Part shown: piece by piece, positions 1 to 8,926 of the stretch
Layout of the letters: each line of letters opens with the position of its first letter
Position numbering within the stretch: the first letter of the stretch is position 1
Source of the DNA: Ferruginibacter sp.
Lineage (GTDB): Bacteria; Bacteroidota; Bacteroidia; Chitinophagales; Chitinophagaceae
NCBI GenBank assembly: GCA_013141115.1
Contig: JABFRP010000001.1
Span: forward strand, 886,492-950,491
Length of the DNA: 64,000 bases
Reading direction: 5' to 3'
Translations under genes and position numbers: made by a program
Notes under the pieces: generated by a model
Seen by the model: the letters and a program-made list of their open reading frames with translations, nothing else
Databases searched by the model: none
Told to the model about the DNA's origin: nothing

Positions 1-1268
1 TTTAAAGAATTTATTGCTGCCGTCGGGAAGTGAATATTAGCATACACATAATCAATACCCGATTTTCGACTGGTATAAAAGAGTACAGCTTTTTGTCCCT
101 GCTCTATAGGGCTTAAATAAAACATTTCGGGGTCGCCATAAGATGGTGGCGATGGCGAGGTGACAGGGAAATTCCAGCACTGGTTTTTATTAGGCGTATA
201 CTGTGATACTAAAATTGGTTTGTCGGCTTCAATATAATCTCCCCCGGTAGAATCCATGTATTCGTAAAAGAAATTTTTTATCAGCCCTGTCATTACCGCT
301 CCATTTTTTTTAACAATGGTAGTAGGGTCGGCTACACAAACCCTGTAGTAGTTTCTGTTAGTTTCAAGTATATCGGAGTTGGTATTATTAATGGTATGAT
401 AAGTAAGATAGCGGGTGCCCCAGGCCTGTGCAGGAAAAACCTGCTGGTGCATAAATTCGCCACCATCGCCCCTGCATAAACGAATGCCACCAGAACCAGA
501 AAAGACTGCAACAGGATGGCAATTGCCATCGGCACCAATAACAGATACGAGTTTGCTGCCTGTCATATCTTTACTGGCAGCCCATGCCTGGCTCGAACCT
601 GACTGTAACTTTCCAAACACATGATATGATTCTCCTTTATTAAGATTTACCGTATAGGTTTGGCCCGGAAGCCAGCCATTTTTTGTGGTATCTGATGGAG
701 TTATCTCCAGCCTGGTATTATCTTCTGATGCAATAGCATAAAACCAGGAATACCAGTCGGCGCCATTAGCGGTGGTAGGGCTTATAACCGGAAGCGAAGA
801 GTTTGATGTAGCCTGGTTATAATTTATGGAGTGATACAAATAGCCATATGTTTCTACGGGCATTAGCATGGTAGCACCTGACACCTGTGTTGCATAAACG
901 TGTGCATATACAGCCACAGGTGTATCACTTACAATATGAATACCCCTGTTTTGTAAGCCATCCGTTAAAGTGCGGGCATCATTAGGCCCGGATTTGGGAA
1001 TGAGTATAGTTGCATTTACTGTATTGGCAGGAATGTTTAACGTTTGTGTATAGCCAGTATTAGTAACAGTAACAGTTACGTTTGCCGCCGCAACTGCACT
1101 GATATATATTGCTAATTCCTGTTCGTTAACAGGCGACTCATGAAAAAAGCTATAATCAAATCCATATGCTAACCAAAATTCTTTTCCCCGGTTTGATTTA
1201 TCCTGTGCATATGTTAACAGGCCGTATAAAGTGCTAAGGAATATTATTAATAAGGTTTTTAGTTTCAT
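1..1268 (-). CDS. IgGFc-binding-like secreted protein, partial (3' end outside window)
   Basis: Reading the minus strand from an ATG at 1268 gives an open frame of about 422 codons that runs off the window start with no stop. It opens with a signal peptide of about 21 residues ending TYAQ. Next comes GKEFWLAYGFD and a long beta-rich stretch with TPVAVYAHVYA and a region rich in Gly, Asn and Thr. This order is typical of the Bacteroidetes IgGFc_binding domain found at the N-terminus of large surface proteins exported by T9SS. The C-terminal PKD or CHU_C part expected in this family would lie outside. It is divergent from the next gene, also a T9SS-type protein. The binding partner is unknown; the family name reflects similarity only. 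Confidence 0.75.
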   Translation of the reverse strand, partial: MKLKTLLIIFLSTLYGLLTYAQDKSNRGKEFWLAYGFDYSFFHESPVNEQELAIYISAVAAANVTVTVTNTGYTQTLNIPANTVNATILIPKSGPNDARTLTDGLQNRGIHIVSDTPVAVYAHVYATQVSGATMLMPVETYGYLYHSINYNQATSNSSLPVISPTTANGADWYSWFYAIASEDNTRLEITPSDTTKNGWLPGQTYTVNLNKGESYHVFGKLQSGSSQAWAASKDMTGSKLVSVIGADGNCHPVAVFSGSGGIRLCRGDGGEFMHQQVFPAQAWGTRYLTYHTINNTNSDILETNRNYYRVCVADPTTIVKKNGAVMTGLIKNFFYEYMDSTGGDYIEADKPILVSQYTPNKNQCWNFPVTSPSPPSYGDPEMFYLSPIEQGQKAVLFYTSRKSGIDYVYANIHFPTAAINSL

Positions 1269-1395
1269 ATCTTTTTTCAAAAAACAATATTCAATATTTT
1301 AAATGCAAAACTATGTAGAATTAACTCTACAAGTACAATTTGCTTATTGCTTTAATCTTGTGCTTTCAATTTTACCTTAACTAAAGTTTTTACAC

Positions 1396-4300
1396 ATGAA
1401 CAAGCACTGTTTTGAGAAAATGCATTATTACTTATTGGTAATAATGTTACTGGTTTTTTCTTTTTCGTCGGTTGCACAAAGTGATTACCGAACCAATAAA
1501 TGGCGTTTTAGCGATCCAAAACAATTTGGGTTTACTGTTCTGGACGTTCATTTTTATAACAACAACCTGGGTATTGCAGTTGGCGCCAATGGGGGTATTG
1601 CAACAACAACCGATGGCGGAAACAAATGGGCTTATGGTCCTTTTACTTTTACCTCTCCGGCGGGTTTAGTAACCAATGGTAACTTTAATGATGTACATAT
1701 AGCATCGGCTACTATTGCGTATGCTGTTGGTAGTAATGGTATGATGGCAAAAACCACCAATGCCGGGCAAAACTGGGCATTTGTAAATACGCCGCTATAT
1801 GCCAATGCAAGAAGCATAAATACCTGCTGGTTCCTTAATAAAGATACCGGTTATATTGCCGGTCAATGGAATACGCCTGATTCTCTCCCCAAATTATATG
1901 TTACCAAAAATGGTGGTAGCACCTGGGATTCTATTGCCGCACCGGCAGCTAATGGTACAACTAAGGTTGGCTTTATTAACAATGCAACTTACCCTGGTAT
2001 TGATTACTCTATTACTGCAAAATCAAAAGAGATACAAAGAATACAATTTATCAATAATAGTGTGGGCTATATATGCGGAGGTGGTGCTTCTAACTTTCCT
2101 AATATAGGTATACCCAATATTACCAGCACTACCACCTGCGCTTTTACCGGTACACAAACCACGGGTTCGCATAATGCCAGCCTGCTATGGAAATTTGATA
2201 ATGGAGTGTTGACAGATTATTCTATTAGTAAAGAAAGACTGGGTTACACCGGCAACCCTGCTACATTAAATTGTACTTCAAAGTTTGGAACAGTAACACA
2301 AACTGTTCAGCAATACAGGGCGCTTAATATTATTAATGACTCACTAATTGTGATGATGTCGTTCAATAATAATATAGTGATAAAAGTGCGTACCGGTAAA
2401 AACGACAGTACTCTTAATGTTAACCGGCCGGGTGTGTACGAAAAAGGCAAATTTGAAGTATTGAATACAGGCAACAGTGGCGCACCTCCGGGCTATCCGC
2501 AGATACCACCTGTACAAGTGCTTGCAGCCTCAAACCCTTACCAGATGAAAAGAGCCAGTAATGGAAAACTGTTTGCCGCTGCCAATTTTGGTTTGATGTG
2601 GACTTCGATAGATACCGGCAGAAACTGGGTGAGAGAATTCTCATTGCCACAAGGAAGAAACTACAGCAGTTTTGCTACATGGGCATTTGATATTTTGCCA
2701 AGTGGTAAATTTATTACCATGGGCCAGGGTGGCGTAATGGCCGACTCTATTCCCGGCGGATCTTACAACAGCAGTTATGTATATGTGGGCAGTACAGGTA
2801 ACAAAGTTGATTTTGTGGATTGTAATAATGGTATAATAACCGGAGGTTCCACTATAGCAGTTACTACCAATGGTGGTAATAGCTGGGTGGCTAAAAACCG
2901 CCAGGACTTTGCTAACTCGTTTTACAACATCAGTGGCTTTCATTATACCCAACTTAATAAATCCTATTTTGCGGTAAGTAATGGTGTTATCTATTCTTCG
3001 ACCGATCAGGCAACTACATTAGATCCTTTGTATTCTAATTTTAGTTTTCAAATGAATGATGTAAAAGGTTTTGGCAATGATACTGTTTATGCAGTGGGTT
3101 ACAGCCAGTTTTCAGTTGCTGCTGCCAATAGAAAATCATCTTTTTTCCGCTCTACCAACGCAGGCGCAACATGGCAGACAATAAAAATAGATTCAACTAC
3201 AGCAACACCAGTATTTACTGCGCCCACTTTATCAAAAATGGCTTTCCCAAGCCGCAATGTAGGCTATGTTGCAGGATCAAGAAATGGGGTATATAAAACT
3301 ACCGACGGTGGTTTAACCTGGGCAAAGATTAATCCTTTTCCGGCGTTGAACGAAAATATAGGCGGAGCGTACGTAAGCTATTCCAGTATTTTTGCTTTAG
3401 ATGATAATACCGTTTTTGTTTTAGGGAATATTTTTACTACCGCAGGTTTTAAAAGATTGTATAAAACAACCGATGGCGGTGCTACCTGGACAGACATCAG
3501 TGCCGGTATAAATACTCAGCTTCCTGTTGGTAATATGCTAAACGTTCTTTTCTCTGATACCAACAATGGATATGTTTCGGGAAGTAACGTATTATTTGTA
3601 ACCAACAATAGCGGTGCCAGCTGGCAAATGGAAGTGGCTCCTCATGGTAATTTACAAAACGCCATGGGCTTTGCACCACGTACAGTGCCCGCAGGTATAC
3701 CTTTTGCTAACAGAAAATTATTTGTCGCAGGACTTTCTTTTGCTTCTGGTATTCCTTCTATTATGGAATTTGGCGACACTTTAAATGTAAATGTAAATAC
3801 CGCAGAAATTGTTACCAATGCAACCTGTACCAATCCTGCTGCAGGAAGTATAACGGTTAATGCAACTGGTGGTCTGGCTCCATATGCTTATAGTATTAAT
3901 GGGGGTACATTCCAATCATCCAATACATTTACCGGTTTAACCCAGGGGCCAAAAACAGTGGTTATTAAAGATGCATTTTGCGGCCTTGTTACTAAAACTA
4001 TAAATGTTGGCTTTACTGATAACTTAACCTTAACCACCACACCTGCAACAGATACATCAGTTTGTGCCGGAGCACCGGTGCCATTAATTGCTACAAGTGC
4101 TGCTACTTCTTATGCATGGTCACCTGCGGCGGGTTTATCAAACGTTAGTATTAGTAACCCTATAGCAACAGTTAACAGCAATGTTACTTACATGGTAACA
4201 GCCAGCTTAAATGGTTGTGTAAAAACTAAGTCTGTTAATATTCTTATCAAACCTAATCCAGGTGTTAATGCTGGTCCCGATCTTACCATTGTAAGTGGCG

Positions 4301-4773
4301 ATGCTATCACCCTGCAGGGTTCCGGAAGTGCAACAGTACAAACTATATTATGGTCGCCTGCAACAACTATTACCGGAGGTATTAATACATATACACCTAC
4401 AGTAAAACCTGCAGCTACTACTACCTACACTTTAACTGTAAGAGATAACAACAGTTGCACATCTACAGATAATGCTGTAATAACTGTAATACCTTATTGT
4501 GTTAAACCAATGGATGCCTTTACACCTAACGGCGATGCTATTAACGACAAATGGTTGGTAACAAGCGGCGGCGCATGTACTAAGCAGGTTATGGTAAAAG
4601 TATTTAACCGCTATGGCGATGTGGTGTACAGTAACGAGAATTATCAAAACGACTGGAATGGCACCTACAAAGGCAAACCGGTTGCTGATGGTACTTATTA
4701 TTACGCTATTACTTACCGCTTAATAAATGGCAACTCAATTCCTGTAAAAGGTGATGTAACAATTTTAAGATAA
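1396..4773 (+). CDS. T9SS cargo: Ycf48/BNR-repeat propeller + SprB repeat + gliding-motility C-terminal domain
   Basis: The 1125-residue secreted protein starts with a signal peptide of about 27 residues ending SVAQ. From about residue 45 to 790 it has many beta-propeller blades with the BNR/Ycf48 signature (TTDGGNKW, TTNAGQNW, TKNGGSTW, TTDGGLTW, TTDGGATW). A SprB-type repeat follows near 800-870 (the NATGGLAPYAYSINGG type), then one or two Ig-like modules. The end is a CHU_C domain (DAFTPNGDAINDKW, FNRYGDVVY, DWNGTYKGKPVADGTYYY), the type B T9SS sorting signal. The porP/sprF gene starts 19 bp downstream, a common pairing in which the PorP/SprF protein helps anchor its cargo. The ligand is unknown; a role in adhesion or surface display is inferred. 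Confidence 0.85.
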   Translation: MNKHCFEKMHYYLLVIMLLVFSFSSVAQSDYRTNKWRFSDPKQFGFTVLDVHFYNNNLGIAVGANGGIATTTDGGNKWAYGPFTFTSPAGLVTNGNFNDVHIASATIAYAVGSNGMMAKTTNAGQNWAFVNTPLYANARSINTCWFLNKDTGYIAGQWNTPDSLPKLYVTKNGGSTWDSIAAPAANGTTKVGFINNATYPGIDYSITAKSKEIQRIQFINNSVGYICGGGASNFPNIGIPNITSTTTCAFTGTQTTGSHNASLLWKFDNGVLTDYSISKERLGYTGNPATLNCTSKFGTVTQTVQQYRALNIINDSLIVMMSFNNNIVIKVRTGKNDSTLNVNRPGVYEKGKFEVLNTGNSGAPPGYPQIPPVQVLAASNPYQMKRASNGKLFAAANFGLMWTSIDTGRNWVREFSLPQGRNYSSFATWAFDILPSGKFITMGQGGVMADSIPGGSYNSSYVYVGSTGNKVDFVDCNNGIITGGSTIAVTTNGGNSWVAKNRQDFANSFYNISGFHYTQLNKSYFAVSNGVIYSSTDQATTLDPLYSNFSFQMNDVKGFGNDTVYAVGYSQFSVAAANRKSSFFRSTNAGATWQTIKIDSTTATPVFTAPTLSKMAFPSRNVGYVAGSRNGVYKTTDGGLTWAKINPFPALNENIGGAYVSYSSIFALDDNTVFVLGNIFTTAGFKRLYKTTDGGATWTDISAGINTQLPVGNMLNVLFSDTNNGYVSGSNVLFVTNNSGASWQMEVAPHGNLQNAMGFAPRTVPAGIPFANRKLFVAGLSFASGIPSIMEFGDTLNVNVNTAEIVTNATCTNPAAGSITVNATGGLAPYAYSINGGTFQSSNTFTGLTQGPKTVVIKDAFCGLVTKTINVGFTDNLTLTTTPATDTSVCAGAPVPLIATSAATSYAWSPAAGLSNVSISNPIATVNSNVTYMVTASLNGCVKTKSVNILIKPNPGVNAGPDLTIVSGDAITLQGSGSATVQTILWSPATTITGGINTYTPTVKPAATTTYTLTVRDNNSCTSTDNAVITVIPYCVKPMDAFTPNGDAINDKWLVTSGGACTKQVMVKVFNRYGDVVYSNENYQNDWNGTYKGKPVADGTYYYAITYRLINGNSIPVKGDVTILR

Positions 4774-4792
4774 TCTATTTATAATATTATTT

Positions 4793-5689
4793 ATGAAACA
4801 TAAAATATTAACAGCCCTTTTAGTTGCTTTTGTTGCAGTAGCAAATGCACAGCAATTGCAAACTTCATCAATGTATGATATGCAGGGCATTTTGCACAAC
4901 CCCTCAATGGCAGGTATGCAACAAACCAATTTAATAGGCGTAAGTTACCGCAGCCAGTGGGCAGGCATAAGCGGTAGCCCTAAAACTGCCACTGTATTTG
5001 GCTCATGGGATCTGCCTAAGCAAGCTATTGGTATAGGCGGTTACGTATACCAGGATAAGACAGGGCCTACTTCCCGTACCGGTATTCAGCTATCTCTTGC
5101 CAAGCACATTGTGATGGATGAAAAGGGTACACTTTCTTTAGGACTGGAAACGAGGTTGCAGCAATATGCATTGGATAAAACAAAGCTTTCGGCTACATTG
5201 GGTAACGATCCTGTATTGGGTACCAGCGACAGCAGGTTTAAATATGATGCCGGTTTTGGTATTGCTTATAACCGTAAAAATTTAACTATCGGCGCTTCTG
5301 TATCACAACTGGTACAATCTAAATTAAATTTTTACAGTGGTAATTTAACCACTAATGAAGAAGCAATGCTGTACAGGCACTACTATTTTCATGGCCAATA
5401 CAACTGGAAGGTGGACGAAGTAACCGTAATTACACCTAACGCATTGGTAATTTATTTACCCAATGCACCGGTAAGTTACCAGGTAGGCGCCAGGATGGAA
5501 CATAATAAAACTTTTTGGTGGGGATTGGGGTATAGATCACATCAAAGTTTTATGCTGAGCGCCGGGCTGCATATTAATAAAAAATTTACCCTGGGATATG
5601 GGTATGACGATTACATAAGTCCTATTAGTAATTTTGATAATGGTGCAAGCGGACATGAAGTTTTATTGCGCTACAATTTTGCGAAATAG
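4793..5689 (+). CDS. PorP/SprF family type IX secretion membrane protein
   Basis: At 298 residues this is the usual length for the PorP/SprF family of outer-membrane beta-barrels. It has an N-terminal signal peptide ending NAQ, then the family opening in which QLQTSSMYD leads to LHNPSMAGM, and SYRSQWAGISGSP. The rest alternates short beta strands and ends with a barrel-like C-terminus. The ATG lies 19 bp after the CHU_C cargo gene, and a strong terminator follows, so the two genes form one unit. Family members are needed for stable secretion or surface attachment of their neighbouring T9SS substrate. The pairing with the upstream gene is inferred from position. Confidence 0.9.
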   Translation: MKHKILTALLVAFVAVANAQQLQTSSMYDMQGILHNPSMAGMQQTNLIGVSYRSQWAGISGSPKTATVFGSWDLPKQAIGIGGYVYQDKTGPTSRTGIQLSLAKHIVMDEKGTLSLGLETRLQQYALDKTKLSATLGNDPVLGTSDSRFKYDAGFGIAYNRKNLTIGASVSQLVQSKLNFYSGNLTTNEEAMLYRHYYFHGQYNWKVDEVTVITPNALVIYLPNAPVSYQVGARMEHNKTFWWGLGYRSHQSFMLSAGLHINKKFTLGYGYDDYISPISNFDNGASGHEVLLRYNFAK

Positions 5690-5713
5690 TATGTTTTGTT
5701 CAATTTAAGGTTT

Positions 5714-5745
5714 AAGCGGCAGTTGTCTAACTGCCGCTTTTTTTA
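5714..5745 (+). terminator. Rho-independent terminator after porP/sprF
   Basis: Perfect 11-bp stem (AAGCGGCAGTT / AACTGCCGCTT) with a 4-nt loop, followed by a T run, 25 bp after the porP/sprF stop. Confidence 0.9.
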
Positions 5746-5805
5746 TGTATCCATCAGTCGAGGGAATTTAATTTCCTAAATTTTCAAAATTTATTGAAAA
5801 TAACA

Positions 5806-5813
5806 TATCTTTG
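5806..5813 (+). promoter_or_regulatory. -7 box TATCTTTG (Bacteroidetes sigma-ABfr type)
   Basis: Exact match to TAnnTTTG. It ends 20 bp before the ATG at 5834. The GTG at 5813, which would extend the reading frame, uses the last base of this box and so should lie at or upstream of the transcription start. Confidence 0.75.
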
Positions 5814-5833
5814 TGTTGTTAAAAACACAGACT

Positions 5834-7120
5834 ATGAAACTTATAATACTTGGAGGTGGTTTTGGCGGATTAAGATTAGCCCGTAACCTCAGCAATAAAC
5901 CCGGTTTTGAAATTACCCTTATTGATAAATTTAATTTTCACCAGTTTCAACCCTTGTTTTACCAGGTAGCTACTGCCGGGCTGGATGCCAGCAATATTTC
6001 TTTTCCGCTGCGTAAGGTTTTTCACAACAGTAAAAACATCAGTTTTAGAATGGCAGAAGTGCAGCAGATTGTGGCAGATAAAAATAAAGTAGTGACCAGC
6101 ATTGGCGATTTTGAATATGATGCATTGGTAATTGCCACCGGTGCTGATACCAATTTTTTTGGCAACCAGAATTTAATGAATCATGCAATGCCCATGAAGA
6201 GTACTTTAGAAGCTTTGCAATTGCGGTATAAGCTATTGCAGAATTTTGAAACCGCTATTACCACAAAAGACGAGCAAACCTTGCAGCAGTTGATGAATAT
6301 TGTGGTAGTAGGTGGTGGCCCAACAGGAGTGGAGCTAAGCGGTGCCATTGCAGATATGAAAAAATATGTGCTGCCTAAAGATTATCCCGAACTGGACTTT
6401 ACCCAAATGAAAATTTATTTACTGGAAGGTACCGGCAAAACCTTAAGTAACATGAGCGAAAAAAGCAGTGCAGAATCGCAGCGGTATTTAGAAAATTTAG
6501 GTGTTACTGTTTTAACCAATGCTTTATTACAAGATTATGATGGCGAAAAAATTACTTTAAAGGATGGTAAAACTATTGCTACTAAAATGGTGATTTGGGC
6601 CGCAGGTATTAAAGGCAATGTACCCCAGGGCATTGATAAAGATTTAATAGCCCGGGGCAACCGTATTAAAATTGACCGCCAATGTAAAGTAACCGGCAGC
6701 AATAATATTTTTGCCATTGGCGATGTGGCGTATATGGAAGAACCTGCATGGCCTAATGGTCACCCGCAGGTAGCGCCGGTAGCCACACAAATGGCCGATA
6801 TGATAGCAAATAATTTGCGTAGCATAGAAATGAAAAGTAACAAAAAAGCTTTAACCGAATTTGTGTACCACGATAAAGGAAGCATGGCCACCGTGGGTAG
6901 AAATTTGGCCGTGGTGGATATACCCAAACCCAAATTGCACTTTAAAGGTTTTTTTGCCTGGATGATATGGATGGGCCTGCACCTGATGCTGATACTGGGT
7001 GTAAAAAATCGTTTTTTTGTTTTTAGTAACTGGCTGTATAATTATTTTACTTACGATCAGAATTTAAGATTGATATTTAAAGAAGTGGATAAAAAGAAAG
7101 TTGAGCAAACCAATTCCTGA
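5834..7120 (+). CDS. NAD(P)/FAD-dependent oxidoreductase, type II NADH dehydrogenase-like (NDH-2)
   Basis: The 428-residue flavoprotein has two dinucleotide-binding Rossmann motifs: GGGFGGL at about residues 7-13 (FAD) and VVVGGGPTGVEL near 155-166 (NADH). It also has the FQPLFYQVATAGL segment of NDH-2 and a C-terminal FAIGDVA FAD motif. The tail is hydrophobic and amphipathic (AWMIWMGLHLMLILG), the membrane anchor of non-proton-pumping NADH:quinone dehydrogenases. It should pass electrons from NADH to menaquinone at the inner membrane face. I chose ATG 5834 rather than GTG 5813 because the latter lies in the -7 box. The DUF2071 gene starts 18 bp later, probably on the same transcript. Confidence 0.88.
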   Translation: MKLIILGGGFGGLRLARNLSNKPGFEITLIDKFNFHQFQPLFYQVATAGLDASNISFPLRKVFHNSKNISFRMAEVQQIVADKNKVVTSIGDFEYDALVIATGADTNFFGNQNLMNHAMPMKSTLEALQLRYKLLQNFETAITTKDEQTLQQLMNIVVVGGGPTGVELSGAIADMKKYVLPKDYPELDFTQMKIYLLEGTGKTLSNMSEKSSAESQRYLENLGVTVLTNALLQDYDGEKITLKDGKTIATKMVIWAAGIKGNVPQGIDKDLIARGNRIKIDRQCKVTGSNNIFAIGDVAYMEEPAWPNGHPQVAPVATQMADMIANNLRSIEMKSNKKALTEFVYHDKGSMATVGRNLAVVDIPKPKLHFKGFFAWMIWMGLHLMLILGVKNRFFVFSNWLYNYFTYDQNLRLIFKEVDKKKVEQTNS

Positions 7121-7138
7121 TAAATCTGTTAAACAAAT

Positions 7139-7852
7139 ATGTTTGCAACTTTTTTAACTGCCGAGTGGAATAATTTAATAATGGCCAATTATATTATTGA
7201 CCCGGAAATTTTAAAACCTTATCTGCCCAATAAAACCGAACTGGATACTTATAATGGTAAATGCTACGTAAGCCTTATAGGTTTTATGTTTGAAAAAACA
7301 AAACTACTGGGCATCAGTATTCCTTTTCATAAAAATTTTGAAGAAGTAAACCTGCGATTTTATGTACGCTATAACGATAATGGCGTATGGAAACGTGGCG
7401 CCGTTTTTATAAAAGAAATTGTACCCAAACCTGTCATCAGCATTGTTGCCAATACTTTGTATAAAGAAAAGTATAGCACTATGAAGATGAAACATTTTTA
7501 TATTAAAGACGATAATGAGATATACCTTGGCTATCATTGGAAACATAAAGGCAAATGGAATAAACTGGAAGCTACCACAGCAACAGAAGCCTTACCCATG
7601 CAGCCCGGCAGCGAGGAAGAATTTATTGCAGAACATTATTGGGGCTACTCTAAATACAACGATCAAACTACTTACGAGTATCCGGTGCAGCATCCTGCAT
7701 GGAAAGTATATAAAGTGCAACACTATTTAATTGATTGCAATTTTACGGCTTTGTACGGCCCTTCATTTTATTTTTTACAAAATGCCATTCCTAAATCTGT
7801 CTTTATGGCGCAGGGTTCTCCTATTTCAATTTTAAACAAACGAAGTATATAG
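7139..7852 (+). CDS. DUF2071 (YqjF-like) family protein
   Basis: The 237-residue protein matches the DUF2071/YqjF family in length and motifs. FLTAEWNNLIMANYIIDPEILKPYLP is followed by YVSLIGFMFEKTKLLGISIPFH, NFEEVNLRFYVRY and RGAVFIKEIVP, and it ends with LYGPSFYFLQNAIPKSVFMAQGS. No signal peptide or membrane segment is seen, so it is cytoplasmic. The family's biochemical function is not established, although members resemble acetoacetate decarboxylase-like folds. It starts 18 bp after the NDH-2 gene and probably shares its transcript. The ATG at 7139 is used; an internal ATG at 7181 is possible but would drop conserved residues. Confidence 0.8.
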   Translation: MFATFLTAEWNNLIMANYIIDPEILKPYLPNKTELDTYNGKCYVSLIGFMFEKTKLLGISIPFHKNFEEVNLRFYVRYNDNGVWKRGAVFIKEIVPKPVISIVANTLYKEKYSTMKMKHFYIKDDNEIYLGYHWKHKGKWNKLEATTATEALPMQPGSEEEFIAEHYWGYSKYNDQTTYEYPVQHPAWKVYKVQHYLIDCNFTALYGPSFYFLQNAIPKSVFMAQGSPISILNKRSI

Positions 7853-8052
7853 TTTTGTAACAGGCTAAATATTTTTTTAAACAGGTATTGATACTAAAAA
7901 ATCAAATTATCTGTTTAAGCTGAATAAAATGGTGAAAACACCCTTTGCAGTGGTACTAGTTTAATTCAACTTTACATTACCGGTTTAAAACGATATATTT
8001 AAACAGTATTTGCCTGCACAACAATTTAAACCTAAACTAAAAAACCTGCATC

Positions 8053-8826
8053 ATGAAAAGAAAGATCTTTTTTATTACGGCAAGCATTACCTTATTTGCT
8101 GCAAATGTTTTTGCCCAGGATGAAAAGGCAGAAGAAAAGCAAAAGCCTGCCCACGCCATGAACATTTTTAAGGTAAACCTTACCGCTATTGTGCTTAAAA
8201 ATTATTCTTTTCAATACGAGAGAATAATCAACCGCAAGTTTTCTTTTGCTTTGGGCTTTAGAACAATGCCCAATGGTAAACTGCCCCTGCAAAGTACCAT
8301 AGAAAAAATTGTTGGTGATGATGCCGAAGCCAAAGAGCAGATTGCTAATTTTAATTTGGGTAATACCGCTATTACCCCCGAGTTTAGATTTTATGTAAGT
8401 AAGAAAGGGTATGGCCAGGGTTTTTATTTAGCACCATTTTACCGTAATGCCACTTATAAAGGCAGCGGTTTAAAATTTACTTACCAAAACAGTGCTATGG
8501 TAGAAAGTACCGTATCTATGTCGGGAGAATTAAAGAGTAATACTTTTGGTTTAATGTTGGGGGCACAGTGGCATTTGGGTAAACATATCAGCCTGGATTG
8601 GTGGATACTTGGCCCACATTATGGCAATGGTAAAGGCGATTTTACCGGTGTTACTTCAGCTCCAATGACTGTGGATGAACAGGCAGATCTTAAAAAAGAA
8701 CTGGATGATTTTGATATGCCTTTTGGTACAAAAAAAGTTACTGTTAACGCTAATGGCGCTAATGTAAAATTAGATGGCGCCTTTGGTGGTGTTAGAGCCG
8801 GTATTTTAATTGGAGTGAGATTTTAA
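8053..8826 (+). CDS. Predicted outer-membrane beta-barrel protein (DUF3575-like)
   Basis: The 257-residue protein has a clear signal peptide (MKRKIFFITASITLFAANVFAQ) and a short charged linker. The body begins with FKVNLTAIVLKNYSFQYERIINRKFSFALGFR, the usual start of DUF3575-type outer-membrane barrels in which strands alternate polar and aromatic residues. GFYLAPFYR and GLMLGAQWHLG look like further strands, and the protein ends on an aromatic residue (GVRF), as barrel proteins do. Its function is unknown. It is monocistronic, with about 200 bp of AT-rich leader upstream and a hairpin downstream. Confidence is good for barrel topology and low for the exact family. Confidence 0.7.
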   Translation: MKRKIFFITASITLFAANVFAQDEKAEEKQKPAHAMNIFKVNLTAIVLKNYSFQYERIINRKFSFALGFRTMPNGKLPLQSTIEKIVGDDAEAKEQIANFNLGNTAITPEFRFYVSKKGYGQGFYLAPFYRNATYKGSGLKFTYQNSAMVESTVSMSGELKSNTFGLMLGAQWHLGKHISLDWWILGPHYGNGKGDFTGVTSAPMTVDEQADLKKELDDFDMPFGTKKVTVNANGANVKLDGAFGGVRAGILIGVRF

Positions 8827-8882
8827 AAATATTTTGGAGCTGCCACTGAAGTTCCTAAAAGCTTTAGTGATTGTATGATTTT

Positions 8883-8925
8883 ATTGTTAGCATGGTTTTA
8901 ATAAAAAGCCTGCTAACAATTTTTG
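8883..8925. terminator. Hairpin between convergent genes
   Basis: Inverted repeat ATTGTTAGCA (8883-8892) / TGCTAACAAT (8911-8920) with TTTT following on the plus strand. It lies between the plus-strand barrel gene (ends 8826) and the minus-strand PKD gene (ends 8927). Confidence 0.65.
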
Positions 8926-8926
8926 T